DNA of 64,000 nt, taken from contig NZ_CP019113.1 of assembly GCF_001888805.2 (NCBI RefSeq), positions 2,790,001 through 2,854,000 on the forward strand, in the 5' to 3' direction. Origin of the DNA: Enterobacter sp. SA187. Lineage in GTDB: Bacteria; Pseudomonadota; Gammaproteobacteria; Enterobacterales; Enterobacteriaceae. The translations under genes and the position numbers were made by a program. The notes beneath the pieces are model-generated. The model was not told the DNA's origin. It did not search any database and worked only from the letters and a program-made list of their open reading frames with translations. This document shows, in pieces, positions 17,544 to 24,927 of the stretch (within the stretch, counting starts at the first letter, position 1; the number at the start of each line of letters is the position of its first letter).

Positions 17544-18092
17544 ATGGATAAATTTGACGCTAATCGCCGCAAATTGCTGGCGTTAGGTGGCGTTGCACTG
17601 AGTGCTGCCATCTTACCGACACCTGCATTTGCAACCCTTTCCACCCCACGCCCACGTATATTGACGCTGAATAACCTGCATACCGGCGAATCAATTAAGG
17701 CGGAGTTCTTTGATGGCCGGGGCTATATTCAGGATGAATTAGCAAAACTTAACCATTTTTTCCGCGATTATCGCGCGAATAAAGTGAAATCCATCGATCC
17801 AAAACTGTTCGATCAGCTTTATCGTTTGCAGGGCCTGCTGGGCACCCGTAAACCGGTGCAGCTTATTTCTGGCTATCGCTCGCTGGATACCAATAATGAG
17901 CTGCGTGCCCACAGCAGCGGTGTGGCGAAGAAAAGCTATCACACCAAAGGACAGGCGATGGATTTCCATGTTGAAGGCATTGCATTAAGCAATATTCGCA
18001 AAGCGGCGTTATCTCTGCGCGCAGGTGGTGTAGGATATTACCCCAGCAGCAACTTTGTGCATATTGATACCGGGCCGGTCCGGCACTGGTAA
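17544..18092 (+). CDS. mepK: Murein DD/LD-endopeptidase MepK
   Basis: Zinc peptidase of the DUF882/M15 group. E. coli MepK (YcbK) cleaves mDAP-mDAP 3-3 crosslinks, the bonds made by LdtD, and helps cell-wall expansion. The protein has 182 residues, the E. coli length. The N-terminus is a Tat signal (N-R8-R9-K-L-L followed by a hydrophobic stretch ending PTPAFA at residue 30), so export should be folded and Tat-dependent. Zinc ligands are visible as H133 and D140 in HTKGQAMD and H173 in HID. Placement after ldtD joins a synthase and a hydrolase of the same bond. Confidence 0.95.
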   Translation: MDKFDANRRKLLALGGVALSAAILPTPAFATLSTPRPRILTLNNLHTGESIKAEFFDGRGYIQDELAKLNHFFRDYRANKVKSIDPKLFDQLYRLQGLLGTRKPVQLISGYRSLDTNNELRAHSSGVAKKSYHTKGQAMDFHVEGIALSNIRKAALSLRAGGVGYYPSSNFVHIDTGPVRHW

Positions 18093-18119
18093 TCTAAGCC
18101 TTCAATAAACAGGAGCAGT

Positions 18120-18767
18120 ATGAACTATCGTATTATTCCGGTTACCGCTTTTGCCCAGAACTGTTCTTTGATCTGGTGCGAAGAAACACGGCAGGCAGCC
18201 GTGGTTGATCCCGGTGGCGACGCAGATAAAATCAGACAGGTTGTGGACGCCAGCGGCATGACGCTGACGCAGATTTTATTGACCCACGGTCATCTTGATC
18301 ATGTCGGTGCCGCCGCAGAACTGGCGCAACATTATGCTGTGCCGGTGATCGGCCCGGAAAAAGAAGATGAGTTCTGGCTGACGGGCCTGCCCGCCCAGAG
18401 CCGGATGTTTGGCCTGGAAGAGTGTCAGCCTCTGACGCCGGATCGCTGGCTGAATGAAGGGGAAAGCGTCAGCCTGGGCAATATCACGCTTCAGGTACTG
18501 CACTGCCCTGGACATACGCCGGGACACATCGTGTTCTTTGATGAACGCGCCCGTCTGTTAATTTCCGGCGATGTGATTTTTAAAGGCGGCGTGGGGCGCA
18601 GTGATTTCCCGCGCGGCGACCATGCGACGCTTATCGATTCGATCAAGCGTAAGCTGTTGCCGTTAGGTGACGACGTGACCTTCCTGCCGGGGCATGGCCC
18701 GCTGTCGACGCTCGGCGAAGAGCGCCTGCACAATCCTTTCTTACAGGATGAAATGCCGGTCTGGTAA
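18120..18767 (+). CDS. gloC: Type II glyoxalase GloC (hydroxyacylglutathione hydrolase)
   Basis: Metallo-beta-lactamase-fold hydrolase (YcbL) that acts on S-lactoylglutathione in methylglyoxal detoxification. Its 215 residues match the E. coli length. The metal motif THGHLDH is at residues 55-61 (H56, H58, D60, H61). Later ligands lie in CPGHTPGH near 130, in SGDV near 150 and in PGHGP near 196. It starts 27 nt after mepK behind an AGGAG site and is probably co-transcribed with it. MgsA, which makes methylglyoxal, is encoded at 53.6 kb in the same window. Confidence 0.95.
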   Translation: MNYRIIPVTAFAQNCSLIWCEETRQAAVVDPGGDADKIRQVVDASGMTLTQILLTHGHLDHVGAAAELAQHYAVPVIGPEKEDEFWLTGLPAQSRMFGLEECQPLTPDRWLNEGESVSLGNITLQVLHCPGHTPGHIVFFDERARLLISGDVIFKGGVGRSDFPRGDHATLIDSIKRKLLPLGDDVTFLPGHGPLSTLGEERLHNPFLQDEMPVW

Positions 18768-18770
18768 TAA

Positions 18771-18796
18771 AAAAAGGTCGCCGTGGCGACCTTTTT
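18771..18796. terminator. Bidirectional terminator between gloC and aspC
   Basis: Stem AAAAAGGTCGCC/GGCGACCTTTTT with a 2-nt gap, with T-runs on both strands. It lies between the convergent stops of gloC and aspC. Confidence 0.92.
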
Positions 18797-18810
18797 TAAT
18801 GCTCAGAAAC

Positions 18811-20001
18811 TTACAGCACGGCGACAATGGCTTCGCACAGCGGCGCCATATTGTCCGGCGTCATACCCGCCACGTTGACACGGCCTGATGCCACCGCATA
18901 CACGCCGAATTCCTCACGCAGACGCAGCACCTGCTCTTTGGTCAGGCCGCTGAAGGAGAACATGCCGTTCTGTTTGATGATGAAGCTGAAGTCTCCCTGC
19001 GCGCCTTTCTCCTGTAAGGTATTCACAAACAGCAGACGCATACGCTGGATACGCTGACGCATATCCGTCAGCTCCTGCTCCCAGATGGCGCGCAGCGCGT
19101 CATTGCTGAGAATAGTCGCCACCACCGAGGCACCGTGCGCCGGCGGGTTAGAGTAGTTGGCGCGGATCACCGACTTCATCTGGCTGAACGCACGATCCAC
19201 CGTTTCTGCATCCGCACACACCAGCGTACAGGCACCCACGCGCTCATTGTACAGGCCGAAGTTTTTGGAGTAGGAGCTGGCAACGATCAGTTCGTGATGC
19301 AGCGCAGCAAAGGCACGCAGACCTTCAGCGTCTTCTTCCAGTCCACGGGCGAAGCCCTGATAAGCGAAGTCGAACAGCGGCAGCCAGCCTTTTTGCGCGG
19401 ACAGCTCAGCCAGCTGTTGCCACTGATCCAGCGTTGGATCGATACCCGTCGGGTTATGGCAGCAGCCATGGAACAGCACCACGTCACCGGCCTGGGCTTC
19501 GTTCAGGCTGGCCAGCAGGCCGTCGAAGTCCAGGGTGTGGCTGGTAGCGTCATAGTACGCATATTCACGCACTTCCAGACCCGCGGAGTTAAAGACGCTT
19601 TTATGGTTCGGCCAGCTTGGGTTGCTTACCCAGACGCGTTTTACGTCCGTATTTTTCGCCAGAAAATCCGCCGCCACGCGAAGCGCGCCTGTACCGCCGG
19701 GGGTTTGTGCCGTGCGGGCGCGTTTGTCGTTGATGAGGGCATTGCCTTTGCCAAACAGCAGCTCCTGCGTGCAACGGCCAAACTCCGGAATACCGTCAAT
19801 GCCGAGGTAATTTTTAGTCGTTTCATTTTCCAGCAGATACTGCTCAGCTTTTTTCACGCTGGTCAGCACCGGGGTCTTGCCGGTTTCATCTTTATAGACG
19901 CCGATGCCCAGATTAATTTTAGTGGGGCGAGTATCGGCACGAAACAGATCGGCCAGGCCCAGGATTGGGTCGGCAGGGGCAGCAGTGATTTTCTCAAACA
20001 T
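18811..20001 (-). CDS. aspC: Aspartate aminotransferase
   Basis: PLP enzyme that interconverts aspartate and 2-oxoglutarate with oxaloacetate and glutamate in the cytosol. Starting at ATG 20001 (MFEKITAAPA) gives 396 residues, the E. coli length; an in-frame extension to 20025 is unnecessary. The PLP lysine is K246 in SSYSKNFGLY, and the substrate-binding Arg is near the C-terminus (ASGRVNVAG). It lies downstream of ompF on the same strand, separated by the ompF terminator and about 130 bp that should hold its own promoter. Confidence 0.98.
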   Translation of the reverse strand: MFEKITAAPADPILGLADLFRADTRPTKINLGIGVYKDETGKTPVLTSVKKAEQYLLENETTKNYLGIDGIPEFGRCTQELLFGKGNALINDKRARTAQTPGGTGALRVAADFLAKNTDVKRVWVSNPSWPNHKSVFNSAGLEVREYAYYDATSHTLDFDGLLASLNEAQAGDVVLFHGCCHNPTGIDPTLDQWQQLAELSAQKGWLPLFDFAYQGFARGLEEDAEGLRAFAALHHELIVASSYSKNFGLYNERVGACTLVCADAETVDRAFSQMKSVIRANYSNPPAHGASVVATILSNDALRAIWEQELTDMRQRIQRMRLLFVNTLQEKGAQGDFSFIIKQNGMFSFSGLTKEQVLRLREEFGVYAVASGRVNVAGMTPDNMAPLCEAIVAVL

Positions 20002-20132
20002 GACGAGGTTCCATTGTGGTGTCAAAAAGGGAAAGCCGCTATCAGGTTAACGGCTGATGGAGCAAATGCCAACCGTTTGCGACAAAAAGAAAAAGGAAGT
20101 GCGGGGTGAAGGGAATAACAGGATTTTAAACA

Positions 20133-20159
20133 TAAAAAAACAGGGCCGGAGCCCTGTTT
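20133..20159 (-). terminator. Terminator of the ompF-type porin gene
   Basis: On the minus strand the stem AAACAGGGC/GCCCTGTTT with a 4-nt loop is followed by a run of seven T. It begins 30 nt after the porin stop. Confidence 0.9.
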
Positions 20160-20188
20160 AATAAGCATATAACGAGGTGTGTTACGAC

Positions 20189-21298
20189 TTAGAACTGGTA
20201 AGTTACGCCAACAACAGCCTGGTCAGCAGAACCGACGAAGCCGGTATCAGCATCTTCGTCATCCAGCAGGTTGATACGGTAGTCGCCGTATACGTTGAAG
20301 TTCTTGTTGAAGTAGTAAGTTGCGCCAACGGTCACGTATTGCGCCAGATCGCGGTCGCCGATGCCCGGCAGATCTTTAGCTTTGGACTGCACGTAAGATA
20401 CGGACGGACGCAGACCGAAATCGAACTGGTACTGAGCAATCATCTCAACGTTCTGAGTTTTGTTCGCAACAGTGTAGAAGTTACCGTCTGAGTTCGGAAC
20501 GGTTAAGGAATCACCGCTGTTACCCAGGTTAGTGGTGTTACGGGTTTCAGCATATACCGCAGCGAGGTAAACGTTGTTTGCGTCGTATTTCGCGCCAACA
20601 GCCCATGCTTCAGCACGGTCGCCGTTGCCATCTTCTTTCTGCGCAACAGTACGGTTAGCGGTGCTGTAAGAACCGATCACGCCGAAGCCTTCACCGAACT
20701 CGTAGCCCAGGGACGCGCCCACGCCGTCGCCGTTTGCTTCACGCAGGTTGTCACGGTCGTTTTTGCCCTGATATTGCAGGCCAAAGCTCAGACCATCAAC
20801 CAGACCGAAGAAGTTGCTGTTACGGTAGGTCAGCAGACCAGTGGAACGCATGGTCATGAAGTTGTCAGTGTATGCGCCACCCCAGGTTTCGCCAGAGAAG
20901 GACGGAGCCATATCGGTGTAGGATTCTACATCGTAAACGATGCCGTAGTTACGGCCGTAGTCCAGAGAGCCAGCGTCAGCAATTTTGATACCAGCGAAAG
21001 CCAGACGGGTTACGTTGTCCTGGCTGCCTTCAGCTTTGCTTGCTTTAGCACGATATTCCCACTGGCCGTAACCGGTAACTTGATCGTTAACCTGAGTTTC
21101 GCCTTTGAAGCCGATCTGGCCGTAAGAGTTATCTTTGTTAGTGGTGTTGTCGCCAGAAGTGGTGAAGGCGTGCTCGCCAACAACTTTGCCGTACAGATCC
21201 AGTTTGTTGCCGTTTTTGTTATAAACTTCTGCAGCGTTAGCTGCACCGGCTACCAGCAGAGCAGGGATAACCACTGCCAGAATATTGCGCTTCATCAT
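20189..21298 (-). CDS. ompF: OmpF-type general porin with altered constriction loop
   Basis: Trimeric 16-strand outer membrane porin. The 369-residue precursor (E. coli 362) has a 22-residue signal peptide ending AANA, and the terminal F of VTYQF needed for BAM recognition. Location between aspC and asnS, and a leader very like E. coli ompF, identify the locus. The eyelet differs: the canonical PEFGGD of loop L3 reads PSFSGE at precursor 132-137, so the Glu117 equivalent is Ser133. The Arg42 equivalent is Gln61 (YGQIGF). Lys16, Arg82, Arg132 and Asp113 equivalents remain (K38, R98, R151, D129). Loops also differ in length from E. coli. Altered solute selectivity is an inference. Confidence 0.95.
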   Translation of the reverse strand: MMKRNILAVVIPALLVAGAANAAEVYNKNGNKLDLYGKVVGEHAFTTSGDNTTNKDNSYGQIGFKGETQVNDQVTGYGQWEYRAKASKAEGSQDNVTRLAFAGIKIADAGSLDYGRNYGIVYDVESYTDMAPSFSGETWGGAYTDNFMTMRSTGLLTYRNSNFFGLVDGLSFGLQYQGKNDRDNLREANGDGVGASLGYEFGEGFGVIGSYSTANRTVAQKEDGNGDRAEAWAVGAKYDANNVYLAAVYAETRNTTNLGNSGDSLTVPNSDGNFYTVANKTQNVEMIAQYQFDFGLRPSVSYVQSKAKDLPGIGDRDLAQYVTVGATYYFNKNFNVYGDYRINLLDDEDADTGFVGSADQAVVGVTYQF

Positions 21299-21470
21299 TA
21301 TTTATTACCCTCATTAGGTTTTATGAACACCTGCCACTGCCGCCAATAGATTCCGTCAATAAATATTTACGGAACTATTGATGAGAGTTTGGTGTCTCTC
21401 TGTGTCTGAGAGGCATCTTTCCATTCATGTAATCGTTTCGCTAGCGCCAAAGTGCTACAAATGTCTTAAA
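21299..21470 (-). promoter_or_regulatory. ompF promoter, OmpR-type region and long leader
   Basis: On the minus strand a -10 AAAGAT (21415-21420) lies 17 nt from TAGCGA, as in E. coli ompF, giving a leader of about 110 nt. The leader keeps the GGCAGTGGCAGGTGT and TGAGGGTAATAAATA blocks that pair with MicF RNA in E. coli. The F1-like OmpR segment (TTTGTAGCACTTT) lies around 21450-21465. Confidence 0.75.
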
Positions 21471-21855
21471 GCGGTAACGAAAAGAAATAATGTGTAACAT
21501 TGTGTGAATTTTTCGGAACTTTGTGAACCATCTCTAATTTCCGGACTCTCCGCTGATAAATTCAGCGAATCCATTCCTATATATATGAATTGCTTATATT
21601 TAATAGTGCTAATGGCAATTCTTATTTAAGAATCATTCTTATCTCTCTTTTTCTTATAATTGCATTTAGCCGTCCGGATTGCCGGGCGATTTTTATCCAC
21701 ATGTGCTAATGCTTCAGAAAAACCTAATCCGCAAGAAGTGAAGGGCTTATTTTTTGTTCAGAAATGTAAAGACGACAGGGATGGTTACAAAAGTGAAAAG
21801 AAGAGAGAGGAGTGTTGAGAATACAGACTGAATGTTAACAAAAGTTGACAATGAG
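21471..21855. other. Gene-free part of the ompF-asnS gap
   Basis: AT-rich stretch without a convincing gene. It probably holds the distal OmpR/IHF-type control region of ompF, as the equivalent E. coli gap does. A short imperfect GC hairpin (near 21671-21688) is the only other structure I see. Confidence 0.5.
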
Positions 21856-21887
21856 CCTTAAAAATAAGGGCCAGATTAGCTGGCCCT
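21856..21887 (-). terminator. asnS terminator
   Basis: On the minus strand the stem AGGGCCAG/CTGGCCCT with a 5-nt loop is followed by TATTTTTAA. It begins 6 nt after the asnS stop. Confidence 0.9.
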
Positions 21888-21892
21888 GATAT

Positions 21893-23293
21893 TCAGAAAC
21901 TGGCGTTACGCGGGGTACGCGGGAACGGAATCACGTCACGCACGTTCTGCACGCCGGTCACATAGGCAATCAGACGTTCAAATCCCAGACCGAAACCGGC
22001 ATGAGGAACGGTGCCGTAGCGACGCAGATCGCGATACCAGCCGTAGTCTTCTTTATTAAGACCCATTTCAGCCATACGCGCATCCAGGACATCCAGACGC
22101 TCTTCACGCTGGGAACCACCGATGATTTCACCAATCCCCGGCGCCAGCACGTCCATCGCGGCAACGGTCTTGCCGTCATCGTTAAGACGCATATAGAAGG
22201 CCTTGATGTCTTTCGGGTAGTTCTTCACCACCACCGGCGCTTTGAAATGTTTCTCGGCAAGATAACGCTCGTGTTCGGAGGAGAGATCCACGCCCCAGTA
22301 AACCGGGTTTTCGAATTTCTCACCGCAGGTTTCCAGAATGCGCACCGCATCGGTGTAATCCACCTGGGCGAAGTCCGCAGAGATGAAACGCTCCAGACGT
22401 TCAATGGCGTCTTTATCCACGCGCTCGGCGAAGAATTTCAGATCGTCCATACGCTCGTCCAGCACGGCTTTAAAGACATACTTCAGCATGGCTTCTGCAA
22501 GGGCGGCGTTATCTTCCAGATCGTTAAACGCCACTTCCGGCTCCAGCATCCAGAACTCAGCCAGATGGCGGCTGGTGTTGGAGTTTTCCGCGCGGAATGT
22601 CGGGCCGAAGGTATAGACCTTCGACAGGGCGCAGGCGTAAGTTTCCGCGTTAAGCTGGCCGGAAACGGTCAGGAAGGCTTCTTTACCGAAGAAGTCTTTA
22701 TCAAAATCGATTTTGCCCTGGTCGTTGCGCGGCAGGTTTTCCAGATCCAGCGTCGACACGCGGAACATTTCACCGGCGCCTTCGGTATCGGAGGCGGTGA
22801 TCAGCGGCGTCGACACCCAGAAGAAGCCCTGCTCATGGAAGAAACGGTGCAGCGCCTGAGCCAGCGTGTGACGTACGCGGGCTACCGCGCCAATCAGGTT
22901 GGTGCGTGGACGCATATGCGCCACTTCACGCAGATACTCAATGCTGTGGCGTTTGGCCGCCATCGGATAGGTATCCGGATCCTCAACCCAGCCGGTGACT
23001 TCAACGCTGGTGGCCTGGATTTCAAAGCTCTGGCCCTGGCCCGGCGATGCCACGACGGTACCGGTAACGATCACCGAGCAGCCGGTGGTTAAATGCAGCA
23101 CCTCGTCATTGTAATTGGGCAGAGAATTATTAATAACGGCCTGTACAGGATCAAAGCAGGAACCGTCATAGACGGCCAGGAAGGAGATGCCAGCTTTTGA
23201 ATCTCGGCGGGTACGTACCCAACCGCGCACGGTGACCTGCTGGTCAACGGCTACACGGCCCTGGAGTACGTCGGCTACAGGCGCAACGCTCAT
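21893..23293 (-). CDS. asnS: Asparaginyl-tRNA synthetase
   Basis: Class IIb aminoacyl-tRNA synthetase that charges tRNA-Asn. It is 466 residues, the E. coli length. The N-terminal OB-fold anticodon-binding domain (about 1-110, with VRGWVRTRRDSK) is followed by the catalytic core. Motif 2 is FRAENSNTSRHLAEFW near 223, and motif 3 is GFGLGFERL near 440. It lies between pncB and the ompF-type porin gene, on the same strand, with its own terminator. Confidence 0.99.
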   Translation of the reverse strand: MSVAPVADVLQGRVAVDQQVTVRGWVRTRRDSKAGISFLAVYDGSCFDPVQAVINNSLPNYNDEVLHLTTGCSVIVTGTVVASPGQGQSFEIQATSVEVTGWVEDPDTYPMAAKRHSIEYLREVAHMRPRTNLIGAVARVRHTLAQALHRFFHEQGFFWVSTPLITASDTEGAGEMFRVSTLDLENLPRNDQGKIDFDKDFFGKEAFLTVSGQLNAETYACALSKVYTFGPTFRAENSNTSRHLAEFWMLEPEVAFNDLEDNAALAEAMLKYVFKAVLDERMDDLKFFAERVDKDAIERLERFISADFAQVDYTDAVRILETCGEKFENPVYWGVDLSSEHERYLAEKHFKAPVVVKNYPKDIKAFYMRLNDDGKTVAAMDVLAPGIGEIIGGSQREERLDVLDARMAEMGLNKEDYGWYRDLRRYGTVPHAGFGLGFERLIAYVTGVQNVRDVIPFPRTPRNASF

Positions 23294-23356
23294 AATATTC
23301 TCTCTGTTAATTGTCTGGAAAAAATAGTCATTTATCCACCCAATGGGGGGATACCT

Positions 23357-23384
23357 ATGTTACCTGGCATGCGCCATCAGACAA
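23357..23384 (-). promoter_or_regulatory. Candidate asnS promoter
   Basis: On the minus strand TTGTCT (23379-23384) and TAACAT (23357-23362) are separated by 16 nt, about 65 nt upstream of the asnS start. Both hexamers are only partial consensus matches. Confidence 0.45.
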
Positions 23385-23430
23385 GCAGAATTCGCAGCAA
23401 CCGGCGAAGAATTAATAAATAAATAAGAAG

Positions 23431-23453
23431 AAGGGAGCCATTCAGGCTCCCTT
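23431..23453 (-). terminator. pncB terminator
   Basis: Stem AAGGGAGCC/GGCTCCCTT with a 5-nt loop, followed on the minus strand by a T/C-rich tail. It lies just after the pncB stop. Confidence 0.85.
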
Positions 23454-23459
23454 TTGCGA

Positions 23460-24662
23460 TTAACTGGCTTTTTTAACCAGCGGTAAATCGAAGGCTTCAC
23501 GCAATGCGCGGACAAAAGCTTTATCGTGACAGATGGTTTTTCCCGGGCTGTCCGAGAGTTTAGCGACGGGCTTGCCGTTACACTCCACCAGTTTGATCAC
23601 GATATTCAGCGGCTTCACCTGCGGAATATTACAGGTCAGGCGCGTACCGATACCAAAGCCTAAATTCACGCGTGAAGAGAAGTGCCGGTAAAGATCGATC
23701 GCTTTTTTCAGATCCAGATTGTCGGAGAACACCAGCACCTTGCTGTGCGGATCGATACCGAGCTTCTGATAGTGGGCAATGGCTTTTTCACCCCATTCCA
23801 CCGGATCGCCGGAGTCGTGACGCAGGCCCTGGTAGCGGGTGGCGAATTCCGGACCGAAATCCCGCAAGAAGGCGTCCATGGTGATGCAGTCGGTCAGCGC
23901 AATGCCCAGCTGATCCGGGTATTCGGCAAGCCAGGCGGCGAGAGCCGCGCGCTGGCTGGTCGCCAGGTCCGGGCTGATCTGCTGATGCGCCTGGAACCAT
24001 TCGTGCGCCTGGGTGCCCATTGGCGTCAACGACAGACGGCGCGCCAGATCGTAATTGCTGGTGCCGGTAAACCACGGCTCCCGGGTCAGACGCTCGACAA
24101 TGGCCTGTTGCACGCTGCGGGAAAAACGACGGCGGGTGCCGAAATCCATCAGACGGAAACGCGACAGATCCAGATCGGCGGTCAGATCAGCAAACTCGAC
24201 CAGCTTCTCTTCCAGCATCGCCAGCGCCTGCGGCACCCCTGCTTCCGGTGAACGGTAGCTGTGCACCAGCTCGCTAATCACCGCCAGCAGCGGCACTTCC
24301 CACAGGATCACTTCCCGCCACGGGCCGCTCAGACGAATATTGAGTTTGCCGTTCTCGTTAATGACTTCCACCTGTTGTGGGTCATAACGGAAATCGCGCA
24401 GCCAGTTGAGGTAATCCGCTTTAAAGAAGGGAAGGCCGGAAAGCCACTGGAATTCATCATCCTGCAAGCGCAAATGTTGCATGGCATTTATCTGCTCGCG
24501 GATGGCATCCGCGTAGATGCCCAGCAGATCGTCACCACGGCAGCGGAATTCAGCCACCACCTGCACATCGGCGTAGCGGTGGAAAACAGCCTGTTGCATG
24601 TGCAGCTTGTACGCATCGGTATCAAGCAGCGTATGCAGGATCGGGGAAGCAAATTGTGTCAT
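23460..24662 (-). CDS. pncB: Nicotinate phosphoribosyltransferase
   Basis: Makes nicotinate mononucleotide from nicotinate and PRPP in the NAD salvage pathway, coupled to ATP hydrolysis. ATG 24662 gives 400 residues as in E. coli (MTQFASPILH); a 5-codon extension upstream is possible but has no support. Conserved blocks include LDTDAYKLHM at residues 13-22, the phosphorylated-His region GTSNYDLARR, LTDCITMDAF, and RHDSGDP near 270. It is divergent from pepN. A NadR-type operator lies 29-46 nt upstream, so repression when NAD is high is expected. Confidence 0.98.
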   Translation of the reverse strand: MTQFASPILHTLLDTDAYKLHMQQAVFHRYADVQVVAEFRCRGDDLLGIYADAIREQINAMQHLRLQDDEFQWLSGLPFFKADYLNWLRDFRYDPQQVEVINENGKLNIRLSGPWREVILWEVPLLAVISELVHSYRSPEAGVPQALAMLEEKLVEFADLTADLDLSRFRLMDFGTRRRFSRSVQQAIVERLTREPWFTGTSNYDLARRLSLTPMGTQAHEWFQAHQQISPDLATSQRAALAAWLAEYPDQLGIALTDCITMDAFLRDFGPEFATRYQGLRHDSGDPVEWGEKAIAHYQKLGIDPHSKVLVFSDNLDLKKAIDLYRHFSSRVNLGFGIGTRLTCNIPQVKPLNIVIKLVECNGKPVAKLSDSPGKTICHDKAFVRALREAFDLPLVKKAS

Positions 24663-24690
24663 GGCGTGCCGTAGCATCCTCTCACAGGAG

Positions 24691-24732
24691 CGTTTAGTAC
24701 ATTAAACAACAGGGGAGAATCGCTGGAGTATA
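24691..24732 (-). promoter_or_regulatory. pncB promoter with NadR operator
   Basis: On the minus strand the NadR palindrome TGTTTA-N6-TAAACG occupies 24691-24708, one base from the TGTTTA-N6-TAAACA consensus. A -10 TATACT is at 24727-24732, so the operator sits just downstream of the predicted transcript start. Confidence 0.75.
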
Positions 24733-24927
24733 CCCTGTTTAGCAATTTATTGAACCCCGATCACAACATAAGCGGGCTTTTCAGACGAGCGCAATTCGTG
24801 CCACTGTTATAAAAATGTAGCAAACAGGACGTTTCTGTCTGAAAAGATGAAGATTCTGCGTGGCGAGTTGTTCACAACAGGAATAGACTGGAGTCGATAC
24901 CATACTAAAAGATGCTAAAGGTTTTTT

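Noticed and set aside
19135..20109. Plus-strand reading opposite aspC (324 codons)
   Set aside because: Antisense shadow; extends through the aspC promoter region.
22001..23092. Plus-strand reading opposite asnS (363 codons)
   Set aside because: Antisense shadow of asnS, with no start signal.
21893..24662. Possible horizontal transfer of the porin-asnS-pncB region because of the porin divergence
   Set aside because: Flanking order, terminators and the ompF leader are conserved with E. coli; porin loops diverge quickly without transfer of the region.
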